The notes below the pieces were generated by a model. It searched no databases, was not told where the DNA came from, and saw only the letters and a list, made by a program, of their open reading frames with translations. The position numbers were made by a program, and so were the translations under genes. 64,000 nucleotides of DNA from NCBI GenBank assembly GCA_014529385.2, contig CM043956.1:90350721-90414720 (forward strand), in the 5' to 3' direction. The stretch comes from Adiantum capillus-veneris. Lineage: Eukaryota > Streptophyta > Polypodiopsida > Polypodiales > Pteridaceae. Each line of letters opens with the position of its first letter. The stretch's first letter is position 1. Shown here piece by piece: positions 21,815-34,004 of this stretch.

Positions 21815-22386
21815 TATAGCGCGGATAATGTGTCGTGCTCTCTACAGTGTGGGTGCCCCTCAGTGCAATGTGCGTGACAATCTCACTCAAACAAATGGAA
21901 ACTCTCTCAAACAGAATGAAACACAGAAACAATGGATAACAAAGACACAACAGTGGACCAGAACATGTGGACTCGACTAGCTCAAAGAACCATGTACAGA
22001 CTCTGGCGTGGCAGCACACTCAGCTCCAACCCAGAACTCACAGGTACAAATGGGGTGTCGAGGCTCAGATGTGCAGGGATGGTGAAACAGTGCTCTGTGT
22101 AAGACCCTCTCTAGACGACTACGTACAAGATAGAATCGAACTGCCCAAAACGACTACTCATATGTACAACCATAAGAGCCACCAACGGCCCATAAATGTC
22201 CAGCCAGCTAAGTCTATCTCCAAACTGAGTGGTGGTGGTGACCTGGCCACGATGTCCACTAGACCACCGTAGGTACCCTGCCACGTGTCACTCCCAGCCC
22301 AAAGGGTCCGTCCAGTGTGAACCAGACCAACTATAGCTAACTGTCCAACTGCTTGTCATGTGAAGTGACACTGTAGCCCTGCTACA
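21815..22386 (-). repeat. 3' LTR of the second TR-GAG element
   Basis: 572 bp; the plus strand begins TATAGCGCGG (TGTAGCGTGG in the partner) and ends GCCCTGCTACA. Confidence 0.9.
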
Positions 22387-22484
22387 GGTTGCCCGCCACA
22401 AGACCGCTCACCGTCTCGGTGAGAGGAAGACTAAAACTGTGAAAGAAAACTACTAATATGTACAATGGTGAGTTCCTGGATCTG

Positions 22485-23836
22485 TCATCCAAGAGATAGA
22501 GTGGTGGCCACTACTCCATCCGAAGGATCAGCCTCTCGAGGTGGGGCCATCAAATCGATTGTGGGGCCTTGCTGTACGCGAGCTCTCCTGTCAGTAAGTG
22601 TGTTTCCTAAGAAATGACCATCCACCTGCTGCTGAGCAGATGGTAGCGCATGTCTTGTAGTGTACTGAGGACGTCGAGTAACACAGCCATGCCGATGTGC
22701 TCCAGCAACTCCATCACAACAAGTTGTTGTGGGGTGCAAAGTTGTTGTGCATACCTTGCTGCATAGGGGGTGTTGTCAGCAGAGGAGGCAACTGGTTTTG
22801 ATGGCCGTAGGGTGAGACCATGTTGGATGCAGGTGCTAGCCCTTGTTGGAGAGCAGGACCAAGATTTTGTTGTATTTGTCGCAATCCCTTGAGGTAATAA
22901 CAATCCTTATCCTCATGTCCAGATTTTTCACAGAAATGGCAGTAAACCCGAAGGGAGCATTCCTGTGGGGGGTGCCCTGAAAAGCGGCATGAGCTACACC
23001 AAACCATAGCCTTACTCTCTTGCTGACACTTGAGCTCTTCTAACTCGCGCTTAATCTATTCCAATGCCTCATTATGTGTAGGCTTCTCTTGTCTAAGAGA
23101 GAAGGACCTCTCCTCTTGAAGAGCTCGTTGAAGCTTTAGGGCTTCCAATTCCCTGCGTAAAGAAGTTAAAGGATCAGTAGGACTACCTTCGAGGAACACA
23201 GAGGGAGTATCTATTTGAGGAGTTGTTGTTGAAGAGCTTCCTAGCCCCCTCTATTCTAGTAGCAGCTGCGATGAACTCGTCGAGAGTGGCGTCGGGTCAG
23301 AGACTCTCTCGGAGTTTTTGCTGAGAAGTTTTGGGAAGCGCCTTCTCCACCCACTTTTTAACCATGAATTCACCGCGTTGTTGGGGAAGCTTGGCCACCA
23401 GTGACTTAGTTTTAGTCATAAGCTCCGCAAAAGTCTCCTCAGGCTTGAGCACCATGTTGGCCAACTCATCCAACACCTTCTCTTGGTAGTCACCCGGCCT
23501 GAAAGCTACACAAAACTGCTGTCTTAAGGCTGCCCAAGTTGCAAAATGGTTCTTTACAAATTGACTGTACCACCTATGTGCTAGGCCATCTAGGGTGGAT
23601 GGCAATAGTACCAAGTAAGCATCTTCTCTGTTCAACCCACGTCCCCTACAGAGAGATAAAAATCTTCTTACATGGTCGTCAGCATCTTCTGAAGAAAGCC
23701 CTTTGCAGGTAGGGAACTTGATGTTCACCTTGGCCAAAACACTAGCTAATGGCTCCATGATTCCTTGCTGAGTTTGTTCCACAATAGCTTGCTGTAGCAG
23801 AATAGGAGAGAGCTTTTCTGGAGAAGGTGATCGCAA
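22485..23836 (-). pseudogene. Gag polyprotein of the second TR-GAG element
   Basis: Frame 23836-23297 is a retrotransposon gag core: NIKFPTCKGLSSEDADDHVR, STLDGLAHRWYSQF, WAALRQQFCVAFRPGDYQEK and ETFAELMTKTKSL. After a frameshift near 23290 comes a Leu/Glu-rich coiled coil (LRRELEALKLQRALQEE; one TAG in IKRELEELK). At 23007-22714 come two tandem CCHC knuckles, CSSCRFSGHPPQEC and CHFCEKSGHEDKDC, then a Gln-rich tail. The two-knuckle nucleocapsid and long coil are the recognisable features. No pol follows, so reverse transcriptase would come from another element. Confidence 0.82.
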
Positions 23837-24260
23837 AGATGGGGAACCTGATGACGAAGGAATGGGTGAGAGCTTTTTTGGAGAAGGTGATCAGGAAGAT
23901 GGGAAACCTGATGAAGGAATGGGTGATGTGATATGTGGAGGTATAGGTGATGAGGTTGAAGGATTTCTATAAGGTGTCAAAGGTCGTCTTGTGTGATAGT
24001 ACTTCAGAGGGCTCAGTAGTGGGCTTTGACACTTAACTGACCTCCTTGTATGTGTCATGCAGTGACCACCAGTCCAACCAAGTTTGGGTAAGAAACTTGT
24101 GGCAGGTCTAGACTCCACCAAACCATCCAGGTAAATGACTAGACTCGGCTGGACCAAGGACGAGACCAGGGACGAGGAAGTCTAGACCAGGGTCGAGGAG
24201 GTCTAGACCAGGGACGAGGATAAGTTGGACCAGGGCGAGAAAGGACTAGACTAAGAACTA
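23820..24260. repeat. Minisatellite-like repeats upstream of gag
   Basis: Two imperfect copies of a ~60 bp unit (GGAGAAGGTGATC...GGAATGGGTGA) at about 23818-23930. Several copies of a ~24 bp GTCTAGACCAGGGACGAGGA unit lie at about 24155-24240. They sit in the leader between the 5' LTR and gag. Confidence 0.75.
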
Positions 24261-24407
24261 ATGGACCAAGTGAGAGGGGAACATTGCAAGGCAAGGTCGG
24301 CGAAGAAGGCAGGCGAAGCTAGATCAACCTAACCAGCTTCAAGATTTGCACCTCACAGAGTGAGATTTCAGTTGAGATCCCATCCTGCTCGCCAAAATGA
24401 GAGCACC

Positions 24408-24979
24408 TGTAGCGTGGATAATGTGTCGTGCTCTCTACAGTGTGGGTGCCCCTCAGTGCAATGTGCGTGACAATCTCACTCAAACAAATGGAAACTCTCT
24501 CAAACAGAATGAAACACAGAAACAATGGATAACAAAGACACAACAGTGGACCAGAACATGTGGACTCGACTAGCTCAAAGAACCATGTACAGACTCTGGC
24601 GTGGCAGCACACTCAGCTCTAACCCAGAACTCACAGGTACAAATGGGGTGTCGAGGCTCAGATGTGCATGGATGGTGAAACAGTGCTCTGTGTAAGACCC
24701 TCTCTAGATGACTACGTACAAGATAGGATCGAACTGCCCAAAACGACTACTCATATGTACAACCACAAGAGCCACCAACGGCCCATAAATGTCCAGCCAG
24801 CTAAGTCTATCTCCAAACTGAGTGGTGGTGGTGACCTGGCCACGATGTCCACTAGACCCCCGTAGGTACCCTGCCACGTGTCACTCCCAGCCCAAAGGGT
24901 CCGTCCAATGTGAACCAGACCAACTGTAGCTAACTGTCCAACTGCCTGTGCTGTGAAGTGACACTGTAGCCCTGCTACA
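24408..24979 (-). repeat. 5' LTR of the second TR-GAG element
   Basis: 572 bp, plus-strand ends TGTAGCGTGG...CTGCTACA; partner of 21815-22386. Confidence 0.9.
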
Positions 24980-25506
24980 GTCCCATCAATACTAAAATAC
25001 ATATTTGTGTGTTTCACGTGGTGTGTGGTTTTGATGTGTTGGTGTGTGAGTGCGCTGGTGTGCAGACAGGCTAGGAGCAGCTGCAAGCTGGAAAGAAGCA
25101 GCAGCAGCGTCAGACAAAAATTTTGCAGCAACGTCAGAAAGAGATTCTGCAGCAGCGTCAGACAAAGCATCAACAACAGCGAGCCAGACAGAGAGTCCGC
25201 AACGTGAGAGAGAGTGTCAGCGGTTGCCATCGGACTATAGCTCATTAGGGTTTCCAGGGTGCGGGCAATGATTCTCCCGTCTTGATCGGCGTCATGACAG
25301 TTGACATCTACACTTATAAGCATCGGAAAGAGATGGAGACGTCTACAGAGGATGCTATGTCCATCATCAAAGAATGTTTGAGGGAGGATTTTGACTATGC
25401 TCGCAAAGCTTGGGATGGTCAGACTGCTGATAAAGAAGTGCTTATTCCCGTGCAAGAGCTGATGGATCCTGTCGTACAATATGCTCTTAATGCACTAATC
25501 CTTTTT

Positions 25507-26496
25507 TTCCCAGCAAGATGCCTACTGTTCAAGATGTGGGACAGTGGGTGGATTCTCTTCTCAAACGTGAAGCAGTCAGAGGTGTTTACTTTGGAGCGCG
25601 AGGATTCTACGAAGTTTTGTTGAGCGACTCTGAAGCCAGAGACACTCTTCTTGAAATGTCCCCTTTATTTTTTAATACCCAAATGATTCATGTTTTGCCT
25701 TGGGCCCTCACCAGAGCTTCTCAGAGTTTGATTCGTTATAAATGCCCCGTGTGGGTCGAGGTGGAGAATTTTCCTCGAACATGGCGCCATTTTCTCTTGT
25801 TGTTAGCCTCGCAACTGGGAACGGTCATTTGTCCCCCGAAATTAGATGCAAACACAAATCATTTCTGCATCTTATGGGATACACATATGCCCATGCCTAC
25901 TTGTATTTATGTAAATTCAGGGGATCCTTTGGTGGGCAGAAGACCTTTTAAACTGAAATGGGGTAAATTTGCCAATTCATGCTTTCGTTGTGATAAGTTC
26001 ATACATATGTAGTCCAAATGCCCTTGAGCTGAATTTACAACCTCCTCCTTCAACGGTTCCAACCTCGCAATCCATCCCGCTTGCAAAATCGCCACCTGCG
26101 CATAGATCTCTTGGAACGGCAGTTGCTACAACACCTTCATTGGCAAATAAAGGGAAGGGGAAGCAATCTACGACTATCGCCACTATATCAAAAGAGAAAG
26201 ATAAAGGGAAAGCTATCAATACTCATGCATGGATGGTCCCTAAGAAACCTGCTAAACTTCGAACTCTGGCTTCTTCACGTAATTATGTACCGTAACCGAA
26301 GATTGTGGGTCAACGCAAACTTCCTTGTAATGACAATAAATGTTTGGCAGCCACATGGGATAAAGTAGTTCCCTCCTATAAAGATGTGGTTACAGGTGAA
26401 GCTTCTGGCTCGGATCCGCATCCTAGGCCAAGTGAGCCTTTAACTTCCCCTTTGCACAGAATGGATGAAGACGTGTCTATGGGCATGTCGACCTAG
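25507..26496 (+). pseudogene. LINE-B1 ORF1
   Basis: Frame 25518-26012 begins MPTVQDVGQWVDSLLKREAV and passes through SLIRYKCPVWVEVENFPRTW, then CIYVNSGDPLVGRRPFKLKW. It ends at the CCHC-like CFRCDKFIHM*SKCP, in which a TAG and Gly-to-Asp/Ile changes spoil the knuckle. A Pro/Ser/Lys-rich tail continues to 26496 in shifted frames (TLASSRNYVP, then SYKDVVTGEASG). This is the plant L1 ORF1 layout: DUF4283-like domain, knuckle, basic tail. Role: RNA chaperone for retrotransposition. Confidence 0.75.
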
Positions 26497-26529
26497 CTGC
26501 TCCTCTCTTCACCCTTTGTACATATGTGG

Positions 26530-29500
26530 TGTGATGAATAGGAGTATAGTATGCATCTCATATAATGTGTGAGGCTTATGCAACCCTGACAAGCGGAAGC
26601 TAACCTGGCACTTTATACATACATGTAAGGCAGATGTTGCGGTTTTACAAGAACATAATCAACCTGATTTTGCAAGACAATGCTCTTATTTTGCGGGTTA
26701 TTGGATAGCTTATGCTGGCTTGGCTGGCTTTTCGGGTGTTCTAGTGCTAGCTCGTCATAAACTACAGCCGGTTCTTGCTGACAATGATCCGGGTAATTGA
26801 TGGATGCTGATACAATGTACGTTGCACGATCAAGTGTATAAGGTGGGTGGCGTTTATGCGCATACGATATCTGGGCATAGGGCTGTCTTGTGGCAAGATA
26901 TTAGCTCTTTCTCATGGACCTCGAAATGTGCATTACTTTGTGGGGATTTCAATAATGCACCGAATATCTCTTCCAATACTACTGGTCATTCTCATATGCT
27001 ACGAGCTGAGAGGCAAGCTTGGGATAACCTTAGTACTTCTATGTACATGCAAGATCTGTGGGCATGTTTACATCCTGATGTTTCGGGCTTCACTTTTCAT
27101 CATAATGTGCGCTCTTCTTACCGTGCACGATTGGACCGCTGGCATTTAATGAATTCACATAAGTATGATGACTTTGTCTGTGAGATGAGAATTGATCATA
27201 CATTGATGTTATCTGATCATGCTCCTATTATTTTGACTTTGCAATTCGGCCCGCCAACGTGTGATCAGCCTCTTCCTCGGAAGCGTCTTCTGCAGATGCT
27301 TACCTTTCTCATGACCGCTTTCGAGATATGGTTAAGGAGGTCATTTCTCCACTTTGTGATCACATGCTTATGACCCGGATACTGCATGGTATCGTTTTGT
27401 CATGCGTCTCCAATGCGTTATTCACGATTACGGTAAGCAATACATGCGTCAAGTACGCGGGGATGTTCATGAGGTAAAGTTGGTTTGCCAAAGTCTTCAA
27501 GACTTGGCTGATTCTAGACCCTTATCGGCTTCACAAGAGGCCGCTCTTTCTCAAGCTCGTCTATGCCTATGTCAGAATGATCAGCGTAAAACTGATCAAT
27601 GGCAAACTCGCGCTCTCGGGCTCTTACGGATAAAGGGTGTGCCTCTAAGCAATTCTTCAAACACCTGCATCATACTAGACAAACCCAAAGTATTAACCAG
27701 GTCAGGCTCCCCTCAGGCTCTTGGACTTCTACCAAACAGGAGCTTGCTCATGCTATGGTTTCTCACTACAGTTCTGTGTTTGCTGCTCCTCCCTCCGCCT
27801 TTGGTGAGGCTCACCGAGCGCGGCAATTTTTGTTATCTCGAGTGCAACCAATCCTTTCACTAGAGGCTGCTAATTGCCTTGAGGCTACATTTACGTTGGA
27901 TGAGTTACACTTTGCCTTGCTTGCTCTTGGTAGATGGCCTTCACCTGGCTAGGATGTTCTCACAGTTGAATTCTTCATCTCGTTCTGGGATTCTCTCAAG
28001 GAGCCCCTGCTTCTCATGATGAATTCCGCTTGGGACACTTAACATCTGTCAGAATCTTGGAGAGAGGGTCTTCTTGTATTGCTACCTAAACGCAAACTCT
28101 GCAAGCATTTTTTGCATTGGCGGCCTATTACACTTATGCCCGTCATTTATAAGATTTTGGCCAAAATGATAGTACTTTGTATCAAAGATTATCTTTTTGC
28201 AAGTCTTCATCAGGCGCAGTACAGATTCATCCCCCGTCACCAAATAATGGACCATCTGGCCAATATCCTAGTGAGTATGGAATTTGCTAAGTATACTCAA
28301 CAAGATGTGCTACTGATGCAAGTTGACATAGATAAGGCTTTTGACATTGTCCTTTGGGAATATATTGCGGATGTCATGCAATGTCTCCGATTTGGCCCAA
28401 AGCTAGCGCATATTGTGTATTTTTTATACGCTTGCAGTACGACCTCAGGGATCCTTGCAAGCGAAGTGACAGATTCTTGGTCTCTTGGATGCTCAGTTCG
28501 ACAAGGCTGTCCGCTTAGTACCTTGTTATTTGCCATTGCTACCCACCCTCTGCTTTTACACTTGGATCACATGATCTCCCAAGGCCGCCTTCATGGATTA
28601 CATTTGCCTTTAGGCCAGAATTTTATTGGGCAGGCCTATGCGGATGACTCCTTGTTCACGCCCAAGAATACTCTAGAGGACATGCGCAAAATTATGCATG
28701 CGCTGGACTTATTTGGTCTTGCGGTTGGTCTTAAAGTTAACTTCTACAAGTCTAATCTCTTGACTCTTCATGCACAAGCTTGTCATCAATTTTTGTGGCC
28801 TGGAAAGATTGTGCCTCCGCATGAAATTACCCGACATTTTGGATATCCTGTTGGCTGGCAGGTTATTGGCATGCAGCAGATTGATTGGGTTATGCATCGT
28901 CTCAATATCAAGCTCCAATATTGGAAATTGTCTCTCCGCATTGTAAAGAGCATCATGATGGCATATGTTCAGTTCTATTTGCCCTTGTTGCCTTGGCCGC
29001 AACACAGACTTACCTCTCTTCAGTCGGCTATATTGTCGCACTTATTGCATACAAAGGCTACCAAACGTGGTTTGCGCTTGATGTCCATGGGCAAGGTTTG
29101 CAGTCCAAAGAGCTTTGGTGGCCTTAACATCTTGGATTTGCACAAACATGCTCTTGCTCGAAAAGCATCGCTTTTGCCCATGCTTGTTGAGCAGCGACAA
29201 CCATGGGCAATGATGGTTGCTTTCTTATGTGAGCATGTGGTTACCTCCGCATTTGGCCATTGGCATTCATCTCTTTGGGAGTTTGTGTCTGGGAAACTTG
29301 AGGGACATATTCCTGGCTATCGGACGGGAAAAAGGTCACCTTGCATTTGACCTGGGCTGTCAGCTATATTGTCGCATTTATTGCATACAAAGGCTACCAA
29401 ACGTGGTTTGCGCTTGATGTCCATGGGCAAGGTTCGCAATCCAAAGCGCTTTGGTGGCCTTAACATCTTGGATTTGCACAAACATGCTCTTGCTCGCAAA

Positions 29501-30290
29501 GCATCGCTTTTGCCCACGCTTGTTGAGCAGCGACAACCATGGGCAGTGATGGTTGCTTTCTTTTGTGAGCATGTGGTTACCTCCGCATTTGGACATTGGC
29601 ATTCATCTCTTTGGGAGTTTGTGTCTGGGAAACTTGAGGGACATATTCCTGGCTATCAGACGGGAAAAAGGTCACCTTGCATTTGACCTGGGCTAGTCGC
29701 ACCGACCATAAAGGTAACTCTCTTAGGTTGGAAAGCATTCATTCGAGCAAGGCTTTCCCGTTGACTTTAATGGACACCTTCCCACGCCAGGCTTCCTTCC
29801 TTTCTCATCGTGGGCTGCGTTTGGTTACTGATGTCGCGAATTCAGAAGGGAATGTGCTTCGCTTTGACGAGATGGCACGCACTTTTGGTTTAGGCATGCA
29901 TTATCGACCTCTCCAGCGGCAATTGCACCTCATGCTGGCTGACCTACTCCCCATTCCACCTATGGCTAATGGAGGCCGTATCATGGATTGGCAACTGCAT
30001 CAAGTCAACTTCGATACAGTTTCTGCTCGTCGGGTTTACAACATTTTGTTGCCTGATCCGTGGCTTGCGGACCACTACAATGCCTATGACCACTACAGCA
30101 TTCCACCCGGTGCTGGCAGAAACCCCTTACTGCCATTTGGAATACCCATTTGCCTCTTAAGGAACGTCTACTTCTGTGGCGTTGCTTGATGGGTGTGTTG
30201 CCGATTGGTTCTTTTCTGTAAAAGCGTCGGATCAGCCCCTCATGTTGCGTTCATTGCTCTCCTTCCGAAGACTCTGTTCAACACTTGCTA
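26530..30290 (+). pseudogene. LINE-B1 ORF2: endonuclease, reverse transcriptase, zf-RVT
   Basis: The endonuclease motifs are YNV*GL and VLQEHN near the start, CGDFNNAP at about 26940 and SDHAPI at about 27210. Frame 28079-29350 (423 residues) is the RT: LIPKxI-like HWRPITLMPVIYKILAK, ALSM-region QVDIDKAFDIVLWE, VRQGCPLSTLLFAIATHPLL and QAYADDSLF with the catalytic YADD. Downstream, 29677-30189 and 30190-30290 carry WxxxW and zinc-binding LLWRC/CCVHCSPSEDSVQHLLWD. The protein nicks DNA and reverse-transcribes the element RNA at the nick. Stops at 26800, 27955 and 29350, plus frameshifts, inactivate it. Confidence 0.85.
29017..29688. repeat. 336 bp tandem duplication in LINE-B1
   Basis: The segment from GCTATATTGTCGCA to ACCTTGCATTTGACCTGGGCT occurs at about 29017-29352 and again at 29353-29688, with few differences. 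Both translations contain GLRLMSMGKV, GGLNILDLHKHALARKAS and HIPGYxTGKRSPCI. The first unit ends in a stop inherited from the join. Confidence 0.93.
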
Positions 30291-30379
30291 TGGGATTGGG
30301 TAAGTTGCAGCAGATGCCGGGATGGCCATGACTGTATGGCTACTGCAGGCTGAGGGCAGGGCTGTCCGGGGGGGGGAGG

Positions 30380-30557
30380 GTACTGCAAGGTGGGCAGCGA
30401 GAGGGTGGCGTGGGTTCTGCAGGTGGGCAGCGAGGGCTGCGCAGGAGAGAGGCAGGTGGGCAACGAGGGGGGCGCAGGAGAGAGGCAGGTGGGCAGCGAG
30501 AGGGTGGCGTGGTTTCTGCAGGTGGGCAGCGAGGGTGGCGCAGGAGAGAGACAGGTG

Positions 30558-30606
<49 letters not shown>

Positions 30607-30607
30607 T
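30380..30607. repeat. GC-rich minisatellite and (GA)n tract
   Basis: Units around GCAGGTGGGCAGCGAG and GCGCAGGAGAGAGGCAGGTGGG repeat at 30395-30560. They are followed by about 48 bp of AG (30559-30606). This sits exactly between the broken 3' end of LINE-B1 and the start of LINE-B2. Confidence 0.9.
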
Positions 30608-30619
30608 GTGAACATGAAT

Positions 30620-31799
30620 ATGATGGGCAATGCTCGTATTTTGTGGGATACTGGATAGCATATACTGGTTTATTGGGTTTTTCAGGTGTTCTGATTATGG
30701 TTAGGCATGAGTTGCAGCCAGTTCTGGCGTATAATGATTCAGCGGGTCGTTGGATGGTGGTCCAATGCACGATCAATGGCCAGCTTTATCAATTTGGTGG
30801 TGGTTATGCACATACGACCTCAAGACAACGAGCTATTTTGTGGTGTCAGATATCTTCTTATCCATGACTATCCAATGCGCTCCTTTGTGGTGATTTTAAT
30901 AATTCGCCAGCTTCATTTGATAGCACCAGAAGACATTCGCACATGCTAAGAATAGAATTGCAGGCTTGGACAGAACTCGTTGCATGTACACGGATGTTGG
31001 ACTTGCGGACCCTCTTGCATATTTCTGCATATCATGCAAGATTAGATCGGTGGGATGTCTTCGGCATGCAACAATTTGATGAGTTTGTATGCAAAATGAG
31101 CATCGACCATTCTTTACTTTTATGTGATCATGCTCCTATTGTGATGTTGCTGTGCTTTTGGCAACTACATTATGATCAACCTCTTTCTAAGAAACGTTTG
31201 TTGCACATCAACAATGCATATCTTCCACACGAAGCATTTCGTGAGATGATCTATGATCTTGGGTTCGCTTTGTTGTGTGTGTGCAGAGTGTAATTCAAGA
31301 CTATGGCAATCATTACATGTTTCAATTACGTGGTGATGGTGAGGACGCCACTGAACAAGGGATGTGCATCATAGCAGTTTTTAAGCACTTGCATCATTCA
31401 AGGGCCTCTCAAACTATTAAGCGGGTTATGTTTGCTGCTCCCCCCGCGGCATCCGCTAAAGATATTCATGCACGCCAACTTTTGTTATCTACAGTGCATT
31501 CAATTGTCCTGCCTCAGGATGCTTTGGCCATGGAGGCGGATTTTACCGAGAATGAATTGCACTCAGCATTGCTTGCTCTTGGAAGATGGCGTTCGCCTGG
31601 TTGGGATGGGCTCACTGTGGAATTTTTTCTCTCTTTCCGGGAGCCTCTGAGAGAACCATTACTTTATATGATGAACATTGCGTGGACGAAACAGGATTTG
31701 CCAATGTTTTGAAAAGAGGGTTTGTTGAACTTGCTGCCTAAACAAGCGCTTTGTGAGCAGTTCAAGCATTGGCGGCTGATTTCTCTTATGCCGTTGATA
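30620..31799 (+). pseudogene. LINE-B2 endonuclease and N-terminal linker
   Basis: Endonuclease pieces: SGVLIMVRHELQPVLAYND, FCGVRYLL/LLCGDFNNSP (frame change near 30890), YHARLDRWDVFGMQQFDEF and LLCDHAPIVM. Linker region 31275-31712 contains ENELHSALLALGRWRSPGWD and VEFFLSF, which leads into RT. Collinear with LINE-B1 26650-28060, with several frameshifts. Confidence 0.8.
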
Positions 31800-32114
31800 G
31801 GAGTTTCTTGGTTTGAAGTTTACCAGCCCATGTATATATGGTGTGCTCGCTTTTTCCATTTTTGAGTATGCTATGGTTGCTTGAACAGTCTTGAGCAATG
31901 CCAATTTTTGATGTGTGCTCTTGGCTATGGTCTACAACTAGCCATTTGACCAGGTTTGCAAGAGTCCAGTAGTGTTAAAGTTAAGCATGCATGCTCAACA
32001 AGAGGGTAGGGCAAAGATGATCGATTCGAGATTATTCTCAAGGAGTGCACTTGAGAGCAAGGCAATCTCAAGGTCGGCCACTTCCGTGATGACTGTGCAA
32101 GTGTTAAAGCAGGT
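31800..32114 (+). repeat. Left terminal inverted repeat of the MULE
   Basis: Matches the reverse complement of 34184-34498 along its length with scattered substitutions, for example GATCGATTCGAGATTATTCTC versus the right copy's GATTGTTCTC (landmarks only). Confidence 0.85.
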
Positions 32115-34004
32115 TTGAGGCCTATCTGAGTGGCAGCTTTGCAGGTTGAGCTCATCGGAACCTTTCTGGTCCGAGATTGACATGTTTTGAAGCTTAAAAT
32201 CAACCGTCATGTAGGGCAACCTTCGGCTAGCAAGGCAAACGTGGATATCAAGTAGATGCAAATCAAAGAAGTGGGTGAAAAAGAGAGCAATCTTGAGGGG
32301 TAAGGTGTCATTACTGCAAAAAAAGTGCTGGAGCAGTAAAATCAAAGAAGTGGGTGAAAAAGAGAGCTATCTCGAGGGGTACGGTGTCATTACTGCAAAA
32401 AAAGTGCTGGAGCAGTAACTCTTGAAGGTGTCGGTCTTAATCACTCAAAAGAAGTGATACCGCTCGTGATACTCACCCTACGATTTAAAGAGGTCAGAAT
32501 TCTTTGCACAAGAAGGTGGTGACGAGTGGCTATTCCGGATGTGATACATCCTATCGAGCTGGAGTTTGGCTAAAATCAACTTGACTTCCACGGTGAGAAT
32601 GAGCTCTGGTTTTGTTTTTTTTAAAGGTAAATACTGTCTTAAAAAATTGGTCGGCAATCATTACACGCGTCGGCTTTCACTTGGAGCCGCCGCCAACGGG
32701 AAGTAGTGCCAAAGAGCTGGTGCAGAGGAAGAGGGCGAGCATGGGCTTCGGGGCTCTCAAAGCCACCAGCACGCGGTGAGGGAAAGAAGGCTCAAGAACG
32801 CCATCAGTTTTGCAGGCAGCTCATTGAGGGGGGAGACAAGCACTGCAACGGAGAGGGCGCTGTCAGTTTGGATCATGCGGGCGGTTATGTAAACGGGGAG
32901 CACTGAGAGCACAGATTCAGAAAGGGGTGCGCCATCTGGAAGCCGAGGGCCCCAAGGCCGAAACCAGGGAAGCAAGGAGATGAAGGTCGTGACCTGCTAT
33001 ACAGGGACCGTACGAAGCAGGATCAGAGAGTAGCACCGCGCACTACAAGAGGAGAGAGAGCTGATTTTAAGGGTGTTGAGGGGTGCCGTGTACAAAACCA
33101 AGAAGTGTCGAGTGCCTGAGAGAATAGCAGGATGCCTTCTCCAGGTGTGTAGACCTGCCTTTTACAGAGGGTGGCACCTACAGGTTCGGAGAGCTGCTGT
33201 CCGTGAGTGGTTGAATGGTGGTAAAGAGGAGCGCCAGTGCATAGGGAGCGTTGGACGGAGTGTTGAGCGTTGAAGGCCGCCAAGACGAGCAATTGATTAG
33301 AGGGTGTTGTCGCACAAATTGAAAGCGGCATAAGACGCAAGCAATACGATAAAAATGCTACGTCAAAGGGGATGCTATCTGTAAGGAATTGGATTGTCGT
33401 CAGCAGGATGACAAACCGAGAACTCTTTTAATAGAATTCATCTGTGTCAAGGTTCCAATTGAAGCGAGCTTGCCCAGAGATCAAAGAAAAGGGGGACGAG
33501 TAGCAAAGGCTCAAGGCGAGCTGCGAGCTGTGGAGTGGAGCCAGGAACAAAGCGGGGCGGCAAGCTTGAAGGGGGAGTGCTGAAAATCAGGATAAGTGAG
33601 GAAGCGGCAGAGTTGACTATCAGGTGTGGTGCTTGTCAAGGACAGGTCAAGATTCGATCGTCATCAACAATACATGAGACAAGGGTGTAATCAATAAGCA
33701 GTTCGCCATAATATTGGTCCCGGTGGCAACCCATTGTGCCAAGTTAAAGAGTCGAGTCGACCTCAATGCATCAGGAAAGCTCCCCATATCAGAAGGATGC
33801 GGCATCAAACATCTGGCTTCAAGCACTTGGGTTTAACATTTGTATACATATGTTCGTTTTCAGTTTCAAAATGCTCCTAGGTTAAGCAAAAAAATAGCCA
33901 TGTTCTTACATGTACTGCTACCGGACAGAAGATGCACTAGGAATAAGTGGTGTTTCTTGTAGCCCCCATGGCCGAGGGCTTGGGTTGACAGCTCGATACA
34001 ATCT
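32115..34004. other. MULE interior, unidentified, partly GC-rich
   Basis: Contains a 79 bp tandem duplication (32261-32339 and 32340-32418). The ~1 kb segment at 32640-33600 is richer in G than the flanking LINE. Frames such as 32706-32906 and 33389-33583 are short and not recognised. Captured host gene fragments are possible for a MULE of this type, but I cannot name a source. Confidence 0.4.
32261..32418. repeat. 79 bp tandem duplication
   Basis: AATCAAAGAAGTGGGTGAAA begins both units; both end GGAGCAGTAA. About five differences separate them. Confidence 0.93.

Larger units (their letters stand above)
21815..24979 (-). mobile_element. GAG-only LTR retrotransposon (second TR-GAG)
   Basis: Two 572 bp LTRs (21815-22386 and 24408-24979) differ at about a dozen positions by eye. 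The target duplication GTCCC is perfect at 21810-21814 and 24980-24984. Orientation is minus, from the gag frame. The interior (about 2 kb) encodes a gag with two zinc knuckles and no protease, RT or integrase. After the 5' LTR comes GGTGCTCTCATTTTGGCG; the TGG within could start a primer site, but I cannot name the tRNA. Confidence 0.9.
24985..30305 (+). mobile_element. LINE-B1 (L1-type non-LTR retrotransposon, 3' truncated)
   Basis: Plus-strand order is a probable 5' UTR (24985-25260), ORF1 (DUF4283-like, CCHC), endonuclease, reverse transcriptase with YADD, and an RT zinc-binding (zf-RVT) tail that breaks off at about 30305. Numerous stops and frameshifts show it is dead. A 336 bp tandem duplication lies in the region after the RT. 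There is no poly(A) tail because the 3' end has been replaced by a GC-rich minisatellite. Confidence 0.85.

Noticed and set aside
30322-30867. 181-codon plus-strand frame and its minus-strand counterparts
   Set aside because: Formed by the GC-rich minisatellite and (GA)n tract; only its C-terminal part is real LINE-B2 endonuclease.
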